Below the pieces are notes generated by a model that saw only the letters and a program-made list of their open reading frames with translations, was not told the origin of the DNA and made no database searches. Shown here piece by piece: positions 62,566-64,000 of a stretch of 64,000 nt of DNA. The stretch is from UBA1672 sp051967755 (GTDB lineage Bacteria; Pseudomonadota; Alphaproteobacteria; Micavibrionales; Micavibrionaceae): NCBI GenBank assembly GCA_051967755.1, contig JBQDYD010000001.1, positions 372,001-436,000 on the forward strand, read 5' to 3'. Within the stretch, counting starts at the first letter, position 1, and every line of letters starts with the position of its first letter. Made by a program: the position numbers and the translations under genes.

Positions 62566-63828
62566 TTAAGCCGCCAGCCTATCCTTAATTTTACCGAAAT
62601 CTTCCAACTGACCGAGCGGGCCGAGTGCCGCCAATGTCGGCGCGGAGGTGAAAATTTGATCTGACACGCGTTGCAGGGTTTTAATCGTCACCGCATTAAT
62701 ATCATCAATAATTTCTTCGGGGCTTCGGATTGTATCACGCATGAGCAGGCTCTTCGCGTTTTGATTGGCGCGGTTCATCATCGATTCGCGTGCCATCAAT
62801 ATGGATGATCGTAATTGTGATTTGGCACGGGAAAGTTCCTCATCAGTAATGGTCGTGCCGATTTTCATCACTTCGTCACAAATAACGGGGATTAATTCAG
62901 GTAGCTTATCAGGGCCTGTGCCCGCATAGATACCGACCTGTCCGTCATCGGAATAGGAGGAATTAAACCCGTAAATTGAATACACCAAGCCGCGCTTTTC
63001 ACGTACCTCTTGGAACAGGCGTGATGACATGCCCCCGCCCAAAATCGTGGTGAGGATTTGCGCCGCGTAGTGATCTTGGCTTAGGCGCGGGATGCCGCGG
63101 AATCCAAGCACAATATGGCTTTGTTCTAAATCACGGGATTCTCTGTATTCTCCGCCTTGATATGCGGCCTCGGCGCGGTCTTCATTTTGGTTTGCGGGCA
63201 GGGCGTTAAATTTGCGCTCCACCATTTCAATCAACTCATCATGTTTCAAATTACCGCTGGCGCAAATCACGAGGCGTTCGGGTGTGTAGAATTTCTCAAC
63301 ATAGCCCATAAGCTCATCACGATGCATGTTTTCGATGATGCTGTGCGTGCCTAAAATCGGCGCGCCGAGGGCTTGTTTCGGGTAGGCGGTTTCAAAATAA
63401 TGATCGAAAATAATATCATCAGGCGTATCATGGCACATACCGATTTCCTGAATGATTACGCCGCGCTCGCGCTCTACCTCATCCGCAGGCATGGTGGAGT
63501 TCTGCACCATATCGGCCAACACATCCAGCGCGAGGCCAAGGTCTTCCTTCAAAAGATGGATGTGATAGCTGGTTACTTCGCGGCTGGTATAGGCATTCAT
63601 GTGCCCGCCGACATTCTCGATTACTTCGACGATTTGCTGGGCATCGCGGTTTTTTGTGCCCTTAAACAGCATATGCTCCACCATGTGGGCCACGCCATTT
63701 ACGCTTAGATCTTCGTTTCGGGTGCCGACACCCGCCCAGACACCAACGGCGACGCTTTCTACAGACGGTACGTGATCCGTCACAACGCGCAGGCCATTGG
63801 ATAATGTTGTAATCTTTAATTCGCTCAT
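62566..63828 (-). CDS. M16 family zinc peptidase (mitochondrial processing peptidase-like)
   Basis: Zinc metallopeptidase of the inverted-motif M16 family, close in layout to alphaproteobacterial and mitochondrial processing peptidase beta. About 420 residues from MSELKITTL at 63828; the ATG at 63864 would add twelve residues of poor fit. The HxxEH motif is HMVEH at about 48-52, followed by GGHMNAYTSREVTSYH, and the distal Glu lies in the usual ERGVIIQEIGM segment. The C-terminal half contains GGGMSSRLFQEVREKRGLVYSI. No signal peptide. Confidence 0.94.
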   Translation of the reverse strand: MSELKITTLSNGLRVVTDHVPSVESVAVGVWAGVGTRNEDLSVNGVAHMVEHMLFKGTKNRDAQQIVEVIENVGGHMNAYTSREVTSYHIHLLKEDLGLALDVLADMVQNSTMPADEVERERGVIIQEIGMCHDTPDDIIFDHYFETAYPKQALGAPILGTHSIIENMHRDELMGYVEKFYTPERLVICASGNLKHDELIEMVERKFNALPANQNEDRAEAAYQGGEYRESRDLEQSHIVLGFRGIPRLSQDHYAAQILTTILGGGMSSRLFQEVREKRGLVYSIYGFNSSYSDDGQVGIYAGTGPDKLPELIPVICDEVMKIGTTITDEELSRAKSQLRSSILMARESMMNRANQNAKSLLMRDTIRSPEEIIDDINAVTIKTLQRVSDQIFTSAPTLAALGPLGQLEDFGKIKDRLAA

Positions 63829-63939
63829 GGGGCGGTAATATATATGAATTTTCACGCTTGGCAAAAAGTTTGTTTGCTCAAATCGCTTTGTGCTATAGTT
63901 TATAACAATATTATAGAAATAATAAAACAGGGGAATAAT

Positions 63940-64000
63940 ATGGGCGGAGAATCTCCGATTGGTACAGTGGAACTGTTTGTCAATGACTTGGTCGAAGTCA
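63940..64000 (+). CDS. Start of an unknown gene (cut by window end)
   Basis: The ATG at 63940 is preceded by AGGGGA at a good distance. The visible 20 codons read MGGESPIGTVELFVNDLVEV without a stop. Too short to identify. Confidence 0.5.
   Translation, partial: MGGESPIGTVELFVNDLVEV

Overview
The window reads as a stretch of proteobacterial chromosome with moderate GC, most likely from an alphaproteobacterium. That placement is an inference from gene content: a chromosomal Dot/Icm-type (type IVB) secretion locus, a sigma54-type promoter in front of flgK, an ECF sigma factor with a GGAAC/CGTC promoter, and an AlgH, M16 peptidase, LemA/M48 and GlnD complement. I see no rRNA, CRISPR array, insertion sequence, integrase or phage gene. 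There is one tRNA, tRNA-Ala(GGC).

Positions 1-31110 are dominated by a type IVB secretion system (T4BSS) in two minus-strand blocks. Block 1 (11638 down to 584) runs dotI/icmL, dotH/icmK, dotG/icmE, dotF/icmG, a greatly enlarged dotE/icmC-like gene, dotP/icmD, dotN/icmJ, dotO/icmB and an unknown membrane protein. Block 2 (31110 down to 23449) runs a DsbC-like thiol-disulfide protein, an unknown acidic-tailed protein, a lytic transglycosylase, dotD, dotC, dotB, icmT and a TcpQ/PilL-like protein whose reading frame breaks at an A10 run. The order inside each block is that of Legionella icm/dot and of the IncI plasmid tra region. The coupling complex (DotL, DotM, IcmS, IcmW), DotA and IcmF/DotU are not in the window.

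Between the blocks, on the plus strand, lies the most unusual feature: five consecutive paralogous genes (11960-19646) for exported proteins of 452-628 residues. They share a three-cysteine core and a C-terminal PSYYAQ...FY..LYD.PANV block, and four have a cysteine cluster just after the signal peptide. I know of no named family that covers them. The hook-filament junction genes flgK and flgL follow, behind a textbook -24/-12 promoter.

From 31225 to the end the content is ordinary chromosomal: a FIST sensor protein; lemA, an M48 protease and a VIT1-like transporter; a Bax-inhibitor-1 protein; tRNA-Ala; a TIM-barrel glycosidase-like exported protein; an RlmL-type rRNA methyltransferase; a PspA-like protein beside a large membrane protein; a Cro/C1 regulator; YchJ; GreB; an ECF sigma/anti-sigma pair; a metzincin protease; GlnD; an RTX-type exported protein; a Bcr/CflA exporter; acpP-fabF-mltG; asparagine synthetase with a glycosyltransferase; AlgH; and an M16 peptidase. 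Several unrecognised orphan genes lie among them. Both ends cut genes: an aldo/keto reductase at 1-572 and an unknown gene from 63940.
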